Part shown: one piece after another, positions 9,862 through 17,455 of the stretch
How positions within the stretch are numbered: the first letter of the stretch is position 1
Layout: every line of letters starts with the position of its first letter
Source of the DNA: JAAYKT01 sp964408955
GTDB lineage: Bacteria > Bacillota > Clostridia > Lutisporales > Lutisporaceae
Reading direction: 5' to 3'
Assembly: GCA_964408955.1 (NCBI GenBank)
Contig: CAYPBK010000005.1
Coordinates: forward strand, 1 to 64,000
DNA length: 64,000 nt
Notes under the pieces: model-generated
What the model saw: the letters and a program-made list of their open reading frames with translations, nothing else
Databases searched by the model: none
Told to the model about the DNA's origin: nothing
Program-made: the position numbers and the translations under genes

Positions 9862-9886
9862 ATACTATATATACAATATATAGTAT
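9862..9886. repeat. Perfect AT-rich inverted repeat after gatB
   Basis: Arms of 11 bases (ATACTATATAT and ATATATAGTAT) flank a three-base loop, and the TATAGTATA unit is repeated again just downstream. It could be a weak terminator for the gat operon or a regulatory site for the opp genes; neither role is shown. Apart from a weak TTGTTT box at about 10019, the rest of the gap up to 10130 contains no convincing promoter. Confidence 0.4.
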
Positions 9887-10130
9887 ATAGTATACTTGCC
9901 TATTATTAATGCTTATTGGTATTTAAGGATATAAAAACATGTTGCTTTTATGGGGTATATCGTTTATTATTTAGAAGGTAATACAAAATCTAACAAATGT
10001 ATTCTTACGGGGGATTTTTTGTTTTACATTTTTTTAATTATGCTTTTTAATTAGTGTAGTGCAGCAATTTGCTGTTTCTGCATAAATACTAAGCATGCAA
10101 GTCGCATGTATTTAAAAAAGGGGGATGAAT

Positions 10131-11777
10131 ATGAAAAAGTTACTAACAATTGTGCTGGTTCTAATACTGGCACTAAGCATGGCTATAACCGGCTGTGCAC
10201 CGAAAGCACCGGCACCGGAACCGGGCGGTGAAGAACAACCACCTGCCGCTGAAGCAAAAATTCTAAGGACAAATAATTCAAGCGAACCGGGTTCTTTAGA
10301 CCCGCCATTAGCACAAGGAACACACGAGTCCTGGATACTCGATCACCTTTTTGAAGGATTAATGAAAATTGATTCTAATATGCAAGTAGTACCGGGTATG
10401 GCAAAGGATTACAAAGTTTCTGAAGACCTATTAACCTATACTTTCACATTACGTGATGATATTAAATGGTCTAATGGTGACCCAGTAACAGCTTATGACT
10501 ATGAATACGCTTGGAAAAGAGCTTTAGATCCTGATTTGGCAGCAGATTATGCATTCCAATTGTATTATATAAAAGGCGGAGAAGCTTATAATTCAGGCGA
10601 AGGAAGCCTTGATAACGTTTTAGTTAAAGCATTGGATGAAAAAACTCTTGAAGCAACACTGGAAGCACCTACTGCTTATTTCTTAGAATTAACAGCATTC
10701 TTTACTTTATATCCAGTTAATCAGAAGCTTGCAGAAGCAAATCCTGATTGGGCGAAGAACGCAGCTACTCACGTTTCCAATGGACCATTCGAATTGACTG
10801 AATGGGAACATAGCGCAACTATAAAACTAAGAAAAAATGAAAACTATTATGATGCAGCTAGTGTGAAGCTTGATGGTATTGACTTTGATATTATTGATGA
10901 CGAGAATACTGCTTGGCAGAAATATGAGGGTGGAGACTATGACTTCCTTACTCCATTACCGCAAGCAGTTGTTGCCCAAATGAAAGAAAGCGGCAACCCA
11001 GAGCTAGTGATTGGTAAGGACGTTGCTGTTTACTATTACAATGTTAATGGTAAAGTAAAACCTTTTAACAATAAAAAAATAAGAAAAGCATTATCCTTAA
11101 CATTAGATCAGCAAACTATAGTTGATAAAATTGCTCAGGGTGGTCAAGTGCCTGCTGAGGGTGTAGTGCCTTTTGGATTACTTGATGACAAAGGCGTTGA
11201 ATTCCGTAATGCTGTAGGTAAGTTAGTTAAATATGATGTTGAAGAAGGAAAAAGACTTTTTGCTGAAGGCCTTGCAGAAGAAGGTATGAAAGTAGAAGAT
11301 TTTAAGAAATTTGCTTTATTATACAACACTAACGAAGCACACAAGAAAATAGCTCAAGCAGCGCAAGAAATGTGGAGAGTTAACTTAGGTATAGAGATTC
11401 AATTAGAAAACGTTGATTTCCAAGTTAAACTAGACAGAGAAAAAGCAGGAGACTACCACATCTCACGTGCCGGTTGGATTGGAGACTATATGGACCCCAT
11501 AACATTTATAGATTTATGGGAAAGCAGCTCATCATTTAATGATGTAAAATACAATAATCCGGAATATGATAAGCTAGCGAAAATTGCTAAAACAAGCGGT
11601 GACCAAAAAGAGCGTTTTGATGCAATGAAAAAAGCAGAATTAATGGTGATGGACGATATGGCTGTTATACCTGTTTATTTCTACACTTTACCTTATGCAC
11701 AAAAACCGTATTTGACTGGGGTATATAAACCTGCCATCAACTTCCCGAAATTGATGTATGCAGATATGAATAAATAG
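10131..11777 (+). CDS. oppA: Oligopeptide ABC transporter, substrate-binding lipoprotein
   Basis: Extracellular peptide-binding lipoprotein of an Opp system. The 548-residue precursor has a short basic start, a hydrophobic stretch and a lipobox ending AITGC with Cys22 as the lipidation site, followed by an Ala/Pro/Glu-rich linker. The body matches the SBP_bac_5 family (GSLDPPLAQGTHESWIL, LTYTFTLRDDIKWSNGDPVTAYDYEYAWKRAL). The second ATG (10131) was chosen because the GGGGG ribosome binding site abuts the first ATG at 10125 and is six bases from the second. A GC-rich hairpin separates it from oppB, as expected for a binding protein made in excess over the permease. Confidence 0.94.
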   Translation: MKKLLTIVLVLILALSMAITGCAPKAPAPEPGGEEQPPAAEAKILRTNNSSEPGSLDPPLAQGTHESWILDHLFEGLMKIDSNMQVVPGMAKDYKVSEDLLTYTFTLRDDIKWSNGDPVTAYDYEYAWKRALDPDLAADYAFQLYYIKGGEAYNSGEGSLDNVLVKALDEKTLEATLEAPTAYFLELTAFFTLYPVNQKLAEANPDWAKNAATHVSNGPFELTEWEHSATIKLRKNENYYDAASVKLDGIDFDIIDDENTAWQKYEGGDYDFLTPLPQAVVAQMKESGNPELVIGKDVAVYYYNVNGKVKPFNNKKIRKALSLTLDQQTIVDKIAQGGQVPAEGVVPFGLLDDKGVEFRNAVGKLVKYDVEEGKRLFAEGLAEEGMKVEDFKKFALLYNTNEAHKKIAQAAQEMWRVNLGIEIQLENVDFQVKLDREKAGDYHISRAGWIGDYMDPITFIDLWESSSSFNDVKYNNPEYDKLAKIAKTSGDQKERFDAMKKAELMVMDDMAVIPVYFYTLPYAQKPYLTGVYKPAINFPKLMYADMNK

Positions 11778-11785
11778 TAAAAAAA

Positions 11786-11804
11786 GGGCGAGCGATGCTC
11801 GCCC
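11786..11804 (+). terminator. Intercistronic hairpin between oppA and oppB
   Basis: GGGCGAGC, loop GAT, GCTCGCCC form a perfect 8-bp GC-rich stem nine bases after the oppA stop. The sequence after it is AAACTTTA, with little U-tract, so it probably stabilises the oppA message or terminates only part of the transcripts. Confidence 0.7.
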
Positions 11805-11865
11805 AAACTTTATCATTGAATATGCATAGTTTATATTCTATTCAAAACAACGAAGGAGAGGAAAG

Positions 11866-12795
11866 ATGGAAAAGTATCTTTTAAAACGGCTTATTATGTC
11901 TATTATTACTCTTTGGGTAATAATAACCGTTACTTTTTTCTTAATGCATTCTATCCCCGGTAATCCATTTAGGAAAGAAGGTAAGATGCCAGCAGCAGTT
12001 TATGCAAATCTTTTGAAAAAATATGGATTAGATAAACCCCTGCCGGAGCAGTACGTTATTTATTTAAAAAATCTTCTAAAAGGAGATTTTGGGGATTCAA
12101 TGAAATCAAAGGTTGAAACTGTAAATGATATGATTAGACGTGGGTTTCCCGTTTCAGCATATTTAGGTTTAGAAGCGCTTTTTATTGCTTTAATATTCGG
12201 TCCGGCTTTAGGCGCACTTGCAGCCTTATATCAAAATAAAATACCTGACTATATCTCAATGATAATTGCTATCATAGGTATTTCTGTGCCAAGTTTTATT
12301 ATGGGTACCATACTCATACAATTTATCGCAAAAAACGTCTCTTGGCTGCCCATAGGCGGCTGGGGAGAGTTTAAACATACATTGCTTCCGGCTTTTGCAT
12401 TATCTTTAATGCCTCTTGCATTAATTGCCAGGCTTATGAGGTCCAGCATGTTGGAAGTTTTGGGACAAGACTATATTAGAACAGCTCAATCTAAAGGTAT
12501 TTCTAAAGCGGAAGTTATCATAAAACACGCTGTAAGAAATGCTATACTTCCTATCGTATCAGTTCTTGGTACTTTGGTTTCCAACCTTTTGGTAGGGAGC
12601 TTTGTGGTTGAAAAGATTTTTGGCATACCGGGGCTGGGTAAGTTTTTTGTACAAGCAATTAATAATAGAGACTATACCCTTATAATGGGGACCACTATAT
12701 TTTATGCCATTATTTTAATTGTTTTATTATTATTTGTTGATATTGCTTATATGTTTATTGATCCCCGTATCAAGCTTACAAAGGAGGGACGCTGA
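11866..12795 (+). CDS. oppB: Oligopeptide ABC transporter, permease B
   Basis: Inner-membrane permease subunit, 309 residues, with six hydrophobic segments and the conserved N terminus (LLKRLIMSIITLWVIITVTFFLMHSIPGNP) of the OppB/DppB family. The EAA-type loop that contacts the ATPases is visible around residue 205 (DYIRTAQSKGISKAEVIIKHAVRNAILPI). It has a GGAGAGG ribosome binding site and its TGA stop overlaps the oppC start as TGATG, so the two permeases are translationally coupled. Alternatives are dipeptide or nickel permeases of the same family; substrate specificity cannot be read from it. Confidence 0.93.
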   Translation: MEKYLLKRLIMSIITLWVIITVTFFLMHSIPGNPFRKEGKMPAAVYANLLKKYGLDKPLPEQYVIYLKNLLKGDFGDSMKSKVETVNDMIRRGFPVSAYLGLEALFIALIFGPALGALAALYQNKIPDYISMIIAIIGISVPSFIMGTILIQFIAKNVSWLPIGGWGEFKHTLLPAFALSLMPLALIARLMRSSMLEVLGQDYIRTAQSKGISKAEVIIKHAVRNAILPIVSVLGTLVSNLLVGSFVVEKIFGIPGLGKFFVQAINNRDYTLIMGTTIFYAIILIVLLLFVDIAYMFIDPRIKLTKEGR

Positions 12796-13745
12796 TGGAT
12801 ACACGTGCAGGATTTGAATTGACACCGGAAATGTTTGAAGCTGCATCAACGGGTGGCAGAGATGTTGAAAAAATCAGACGTCCAAGTATAAAATACTGGC
12901 CTGACGTATGGCGTAGGTTAAAACAGAATAAGCTTGCTATGGTGGGTCTCACAATAATAGTATTGATGGTCATCATGTCGATTATCGGTACCCGTATTAA
13001 TGGCTATAGCTATTATGAGCAGGATTACAGTAAAATTAATATACATCCCAATGGCACTCATTGGTTTGGTACTGATGAGCTGGGAAGAGATATGTTTACC
13101 AGAACATGGTTTGGTGCCAGATATTCTTTGATAATAGGGATTTTAGCGGCTTTTATAGATTTTTCAATCGGAGTTATATACGGGGGGATTTCAGGTATAG
13201 CTACAAGACGTGTAGATTCTATAATGATGCGTATTGCTGAGATTGTTTATAGCATTCCGTATTTACTCATAGTAATTCTATTATCCGTCGTATTCGCCAA
13301 AGAAGGCGCAGGGACATCCTTGTTTGTGCTTATACTTGCAATGACTTTGACAGACTGGGTGCCTATGGCGATATTGGTCAGAGGGCAGGTTCTTCAATTG
13401 AAAGAGTCTGAGTATTCACTAGCTGCAGAATCTATCGGTGCAACTAGGAACTGGATATTATCCAAGCATATTATACCCAACACCTTAGGTCCTATATTGG
13501 TAAACGTAACTCTTACTATTCCTAGGGCTATATTTGCAGAAGCTACTCTTAGCTTTTTAGGTTTGGGTCTTCAAGCCCCTAAATCTAGTCTTGGCTCTTT
13601 AGCCAATGATGGATTGGCAGGTTTGGCAGTTGGTAATGCTTATCAAATTATTATACCTGCTATATTCATTTCCCTTATAATGTTTGCATTTAACGTTTTG
13701 GGAGACGGACTTCGTGATTCATTAGACCCAAGGCTGAGAAAGTAG
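12795..13745 (+). CDS. oppC: Oligopeptide ABC transporter, permease C
   Basis: Second permease subunit, 316 residues, with the long cytoplasmic N-terminal extension and first membrane segment typical of OppC/DppC, then HWFGTDELGRDMFTRTWFGARYSL, a family signature. The EAA loop is near SEYSLAAESIGATRNWILSKHIIPNTLGPI. It pairs with OppB in the membrane to form the translocation path. The start overlaps the oppB stop by one base. Confidence 0.93.
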   Translation: MDTRAGFELTPEMFEAASTGGRDVEKIRRPSIKYWPDVWRRLKQNKLAMVGLTIIVLMVIMSIIGTRINGYSYYEQDYSKINIHPNGTHWFGTDELGRDMFTRTWFGARYSLIIGILAAFIDFSIGVIYGGISGIATRRVDSIMMRIAEIVYSIPYLLIVILLSVVFAKEGAGTSLFVLILAMTLTDWVPMAILVRGQVLQLKESEYSLAAESIGATRNWILSKHIIPNTLGPILVNVTLTIPRAIFAEATLSFLGLGLQAPKSSLGSLANDGLAGLAVGNAYQIIIPAIFISLIMFAFNVLGDGLRDSLDPRLRK

Positions 13746-13759
13746 AAGGAGGTAAGAGT

Positions 13760-14773
13760 GTGGAAAAATTATTAGAGATAAAAAATTTACAGGTATCATT
13801 TCAGACCTTCTTCGGAGAGGTGGAGGCTGTTCGTGATATAAGCTTAGATGTAGGTAAAAAAGAAACTGTTGCTATTGTTGGTGAGTCCGGCTGCGGAAAA
13901 TCTGTTACAGCCAGCTCTATTATGCAACTTCTTCCTATGCCTCCTGCTTTTTTTAAGGGTGGAGAAATAATTTTTAACGGAGAAAATTTGTTAAAAAAAT
14001 CAGAAAAAGAAATGCAGGATATTCGCGGTAATAAAATAAGTATGATTTTTCAAGATCCCATGACTTCACTTAATCCGACAATGAAAATCGGGAAGCAGAT
14101 AGCGGAAGGTCTTATAAAGCACCAAAAGCTTGGCAATAAGGAAGCAAAAGAAAAAGCAGTTGAAATGCTTAATTTGGTATCAGTGCCCCAACCTAAAAAA
14201 AGAATTGACCAATATCCTTTTGAATTTTCCGGTGGTATGAGGCAAAGAGTTATGATTGCTTTAGCGATGTCATGTAACCCCCAGCTTCTTATAGCGGACG
14301 AGCCTACCACGGCACTTGATGTAACTGTCCAGGCACAAATTTTAGAGCTAATGAAAAAAATACAAGATAGTATGGGAATGTCTATAATATTAATAACTCA
14401 TGATTTGGGCGTGGTGGCTGATATGAGCGATAAAGTTGTTGTAATGTATGCCGGTCAAATTGTGGAACAAGGTGTTACAAAGGAAATTTTTACTTCGCCT
14501 AATCATATATATACAAAAAAACTATTGGCGTCAGTACCTCGTTTAGATATGAGCAGGGATGAATCCTTACATGCTATTTTTGGTACTCCTCCGGATTTGT
14601 ATATTCCCCCTAAGGGCTGCTCTTTTTATGACAGATGCAGTGAAGCGCGAATTGTATGTAAAGATCATTTGCCAGACTTTACAAGACTAAGTGACACACA
14701 TGAAAGCCGTTGTTGGTTAAATCACCCGATGGCTAAGAATGAAGCCGCTACTGAAAGGGGGAGTGAGGAATGA
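13760..14773 (+). CDS. oppD: Oligopeptide ABC transporter, ATPase D
   Basis: ATP-binding subunit, 337 residues, with Walker A GESGCGKS, the signature FSGGMRQR and Walker B LLIADEPTTALD. The C-terminal oligopeptide/dipeptide ATPase tail carries cysteines (GCSFYDRCSEARIVC...SRCW), a feature of OppD/DppD proteins that can hold an iron-sulfur cluster. The start is a GTG with an ideal AGGAGG upstream. It overlaps oppF by the ATGA sequence, implying 1:1 synthesis of the two ATPases. Confidence 0.94.
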   Translation: MEKLLEIKNLQVSFQTFFGEVEAVRDISLDVGKKETVAIVGESGCGKSVTASSIMQLLPMPPAFFKGGEIIFNGENLLKKSEKEMQDIRGNKISMIFQDPMTSLNPTMKIGKQIAEGLIKHQKLGNKEAKEKAVEMLNLVSVPQPKKRIDQYPFEFSGGMRQRVMIALAMSCNPQLLIADEPTTALDVTVQAQILELMKKIQDSMGMSIILITHDLGVVADMSDKVVVMYAGQIVEQGVTKEIFTSPNHIYTKKLLASVPRLDMSRDESLHAIFGTPPDLYIPPKGCSFYDRCSEARIVCKDHLPDFTRLSDTHESRCWLNHPMAKNEAATERGSEE

Positions 14774-15723
14774 AAACACCCTTAATTTCCGCAAAAAATA
14801 TAAAGAAACATTTTGACGTGGGAGACGGAATATTAAAAGCAGTTGACGGTATCAGCTTTGACATATACCCGGGTGAGACTTTCGGATTAGTGGGAGAATC
14901 AGGTTGTGGCAAGTCAACAGCAGGCAGAACCATAATAAGGCTATATGAACCCACCGAAGGTGAATTGATTTTTAACGGCAGAAATATATATGAGCTGTCT
15001 AGGAAAGAAATGCAAGGGGTAAGAAGAGATTTTCAAATGATATTTCAGGACCCTTATGCATCTTTAAATCCGAGAATGACTGTAGAGGATATTGTTGCTG
15101 AACCTCTTGATGTGCATCATATATGCAAGTCTCACGAAGAGAGGAGCGATAGAGTTCTTGAGCTACTGGAGTTAGTAGGATTGGGTCATGAACATGTTTT
15201 GCGTTTTCCTCATGAATTTTCTGGCGGTCAAAGACAAAGGATCGGATTGGCAAGGGCTTTAGCTTTGAATCCTAAGTTTATTGTATGCGACGAGCCTATC
15301 TCTGCTTTGGATGTTTCCATACAGGCTCAAGTTGTTAATCTACTTAAGGACTTACAGAACAGGTTGGGTTTGACATATTTATTTATTGCTCATGATTTAT
15401 CTATGGTGAGATATATATCAAACAGAGTTGGCGTAATGTATTTAGGCCATTTGATGGAGCTTGCTGATTCGGAAGAATTATATGTAAATCCTATTCACCC
15501 ATATACTAAAGCTTTACTGTCAGCTATACCTATTCCTGACCCTGAAATACAAAGAAATAGACAGAGAGTCATGCTGGAAGGGGATGTACCCAGTCCCATC
15601 AACCCGAAAGAGGGTTGCAGATTTGTTGAAAGATGTGCTTATGCAAAGGAAATATGCAGAAAAGAAACCCCGGTTTTAACTGAAAAAAGGGATAATCATT
15701 ATGTAGCTTGTCACTTGTTCTAA
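14770..15723 (+). CDS. oppF: Oligopeptide ABC transporter, ATPase F
   Basis: Second ATP-binding subunit, 317 residues, with Walker A GESGCGKS, signature FSGGQRQRIGLARALALNP and Walker B VCDEPISALDVS. It also carries the Cys-containing C-terminal tail (GCRFVERCAYAKEICRKE). It is the last gene of the opp operon, which ends at the strong terminator at 15808. The set oppABCDF is complete, pointing to peptide uptake as a nutrient source. Confidence 0.94.
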   Translation: MKTPLISAKNIKKHFDVGDGILKAVDGISFDIYPGETFGLVGESGCGKSTAGRTIIRLYEPTEGELIFNGRNIYELSRKEMQGVRRDFQMIFQDPYASLNPRMTVEDIVAEPLDVHHICKSHEERSDRVLELLELVGLGHEHVLRFPHEFSGGQRQRIGLARALALNPKFIVCDEPISALDVSIQAQVVNLLKDLQNRLGLTYLFIAHDLSMVRYISNRVGVMYLGHLMELADSEELYVNPIHPYTKALLSAIPIPDPEIQRNRQRVMLEGDVPSPINPKEGCRFVERCAYAKEICRKETPVLTEKRDNHYVACHLF

Positions 15724-15807
15724 TTTATTCCCTGGGGAATTTATAAATAAAGGCGGTTCTTCGCCATGCGCATTTCTTATTGCAAGGAAATATTGTACAG
15801 CATATAT

Positions 15808-15836
15808 AGCGACAGCCCTAATGGCTGTCGCTTTTT
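15808..15836 (+). terminator. Intrinsic terminator of the opp operon
   Basis: AGCGACAGCC, loop CTAAT, GGCTGTCGCT, then TTTT: a perfect 10-bp stem with a U-tract on the plus strand. The stop codon of the convergent small gene lies inside the stem. Confidence 0.9.
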
Positions 15837-15973
15837 GATGAGGATTTCCTGCTTTTCTCTACGTAAAATTCGCAGCCTTTTGATGTAGTATTTGAAACTT
15901 TTCCGATTTGCTCTAAGGAGCACATTCCATCTTTTTGATAAATACAATTTTCGGTACAATTAATCAGAATCAC
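15818..15973 (-). CDS. Small Cys-rich DUF1540-like protein
   Basis: A 51-residue product with four cysteines at residues 6, 10, 18 and 34 (INCTENCIYQKDGMC...GCEFY), the spacing of DUF1540-type small proteins that probably bind a metal; in clostridial genomes similar proteins are often misnamed hydroxymyristoyl-ACP dehydratase. The C terminus is a Ser/Lys-rich tail. The GTG start at 15973 was chosen because an ideal AGGAGGTGATC lies just upstream; a longer frame from 16054 would add a hydrophobic stretch unlike the family. The gene converges on the opp operon and is divergent from the AIR-synthase gene. Function is unknown. Confidence 0.7.
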   Translation of the reverse strand: MILINCTENCIYQKDGMCSLEQIGKVSNTTSKGCEFYVEKSRKSSSKSDSH

Positions 15974-16054
15974 AGGATCACCTCCTAGAAATAATTTTCT
16001 CCAAAATATAAAAACTAATGTAATGAAATAAGAGGTAAAATATAAATATGGCAT

Positions 16055-16120
16055 AAAGATTATTAGTCTTGGAACGCCGCAATCGTATCAAATATAATAA
16101 GCAATACTAAAACTATTGTT
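16055..16120 (+). repeat. Intergenic repeat copy A (one arm)
   Basis: Contains GGAACGCCGCAATCGTATC AAATATAATAAGC and then an ACTAAAACTATTGTT tail, nearly the same as the right arm of the element at 23848-24039 and the copy at 44944-45011. It lies between two divergently transcribed genes, about 80 bases before the AIR-synthase promoter. Confidence 0.65.
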
Positions 16121-16197
16121 ACACTTAAACAGTAACATAAGTTTAATTTAGAGAAAAAATAAAAATAACAATAAGATGGAGAACTTATCCGATATTG

Positions 16198-16206
16198 TGT
16201 TATAAT
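16198..16206 (+). promoter_or_regulatory. Extended -10 promoter for the AIR-synthase-like gene
   Basis: TGT directly followed by TATAAT, 34 bases before the chosen start codon. No good -35 hexamer is seen, consistent with an extended -10 promoter. Confidence 0.45.
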
Positions 16207-16239
16207 CACTTTGTAAATAACTTTGGAAAGGACATTAAA

Positions 16240-17220
16240 ATGGAACAAGGTAAATTGCCTACGGAGCTATTAAGAAAGCTGGTTTTTGAAAATATTAAAA
16301 CAAAAAATGCTAATGTCATTTTGGGTCCCGAAATAGGGGAGGACTGTGCCGCAATAAAATTCGGGGATTATGCCTGTATAGTTTCTACTGACCCCATTAC
16401 GGGGGCAGAAAAAGGTGCCGGAACATTAGCTGTTCATATTTCCTGCAATGATATCGCTTCCTGCGGAGTTAAGCCTGTCGGAATTTTGATAACCTTAATG
16501 GTACCCACTAATGGCTCAGAGGAAGATATAGACAGAGTGATGAAGGAAGCCGGGCAGGCTGTTGAAGAGCTTGGGGTTGAAATTATTGGAGGTCATACAG
16601 AGATTACATCGGCAGTAAATAAAATGGTCATATCAACAACAGCAATAGGAAAAGCAAAAATTGATAGGATTATAACAACAAAAGGTGCACGTACAGGTGA
16701 TGACGTTATCATGACAAAATGGGCTGGTTTGGAAGGCACATCTATTATTGCAACGGATTTAGGAAAGGATTTGTCTAATGTACTTAGCGAAGATGAGCTG
16801 ATATCGGCCCAAACCCTTATTAATAAAATTTCTGTAGTGCCTGAAGGTATTATAGCCGGAGAATTTGGGGTTAATTCAATGCATGACGTTACAGAAGGCG
16901 GAATACTGGGGGCATCTTGGGAAATAGCCGAAAGATCCGATAAAGGTATTAAGCTGTATTTAAATAAAATTCCTGTTTTAGAAACTACGAAAAAAATATG
17001 CAAGCATTTTGGAATCAGTCCTTATCATTTAATATCCAGCGGCTCAATGATTATGACTTGCAAGAATGGTGAAAAGCTTGTCAAATTATTAATGGATAAA
17101 GGAATTACCGCAACTATAATAGGTGAAGTTTTAGCAAATGATAGAGTAGTAGTGGATTTTGACGGCAGCACGTATGAATTACAGCCACCAAAAGCTGATG
17201 AGTTATTTAAGGTTGTATAA
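16240..17220 (+). CDS. AIR synthase-related protein (PurM/HypE superfamily)
   Basis: A 326-residue protein of the PurM/ThiL/SelD/HypE superfamily of ATP-dependent enzymes. It shows GPEIGEDCAAIKFGDYACIVSTDPITGAEKGAG with the acidic metal- and ATP-binding residues, HISCNDIASCGVKPVG, VEIIGGHTEIT and the C-terminal MHDVTEGGILGASWEIAERS typical of the group. No hyp, pur, thi or sel genes are nearby, so the reaction is not identifiable; clostridia carry stand-alone members like this. The ATG at 16240 follows GGAAAGGAC; an upstream in-frame codon would start before the promoter. It is transcribed alone and ends at a terminator. Confidence 0.8.
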   Translation: MEQGKLPTELLRKLVFENIKTKNANVILGPEIGEDCAAIKFGDYACIVSTDPITGAEKGAGTLAVHISCNDIASCGVKPVGILITLMVPTNGSEEDIDRVMKEAGQAVEELGVEIIGGHTEITSAVNKMVISTTAIGKAKIDRIITTKGARTGDDVIMTKWAGLEGTSIIATDLGKDLSNVLSEDELISAQTLINKISVVPEGIIAGEFGVNSMHDVTEGGILGASWEIAERSDKGIKLYLNKIPVLETTKKICKHFGISPYHLISSGSMIMTCKNGEKLVKLLMDKGITATIIGEVLANDRVVVDFDGSTYELQPPKADELFKVV

Positions 17221-17251
17221 TCGTTAAAATTAAAAAATAATCTTTGATATC

Positions 17252-17280
17252 AAAAAGAGTGGAATTTTCCATTCTTTTTT
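17252..17280 (+). terminator. Intrinsic terminator after the AIR-synthase-like gene
   Basis: AAAGAGTGGAA paired with TTCCATTCTTT (one G-U pair), followed by a T-run. Confidence 0.8.
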
Positions 17281-17455
17281 CTGTTGTAGAAGACTCCCGG
17301 ATAGGTATATAAAAAATCATAGTCGAAGCTTGTTATTAATTATGCGGAAACGGTTCTGTAACCAATTTGTTAACAAAATGCAACATATAAAATAAAGGAA
17401 TATTAAGCATATAAGTCGAATTAATACTTGAAATAGCAAGAAAAGGAGGAGTTTG

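Noticed and set aside
9939..9974. 11-codon hydrophobic ORF (MLLLWGISFII) upstream of opp
   Set aside because: The ribosome binding site is weak and there is no attenuator arrangement, so it is not supported as a leader peptide.
17372..17384. TTTGTTAACAAA palindrome upstream of the amidase
   Set aside because: Short, AT-only except for the centre, and not clearly placed relative to a promoter.
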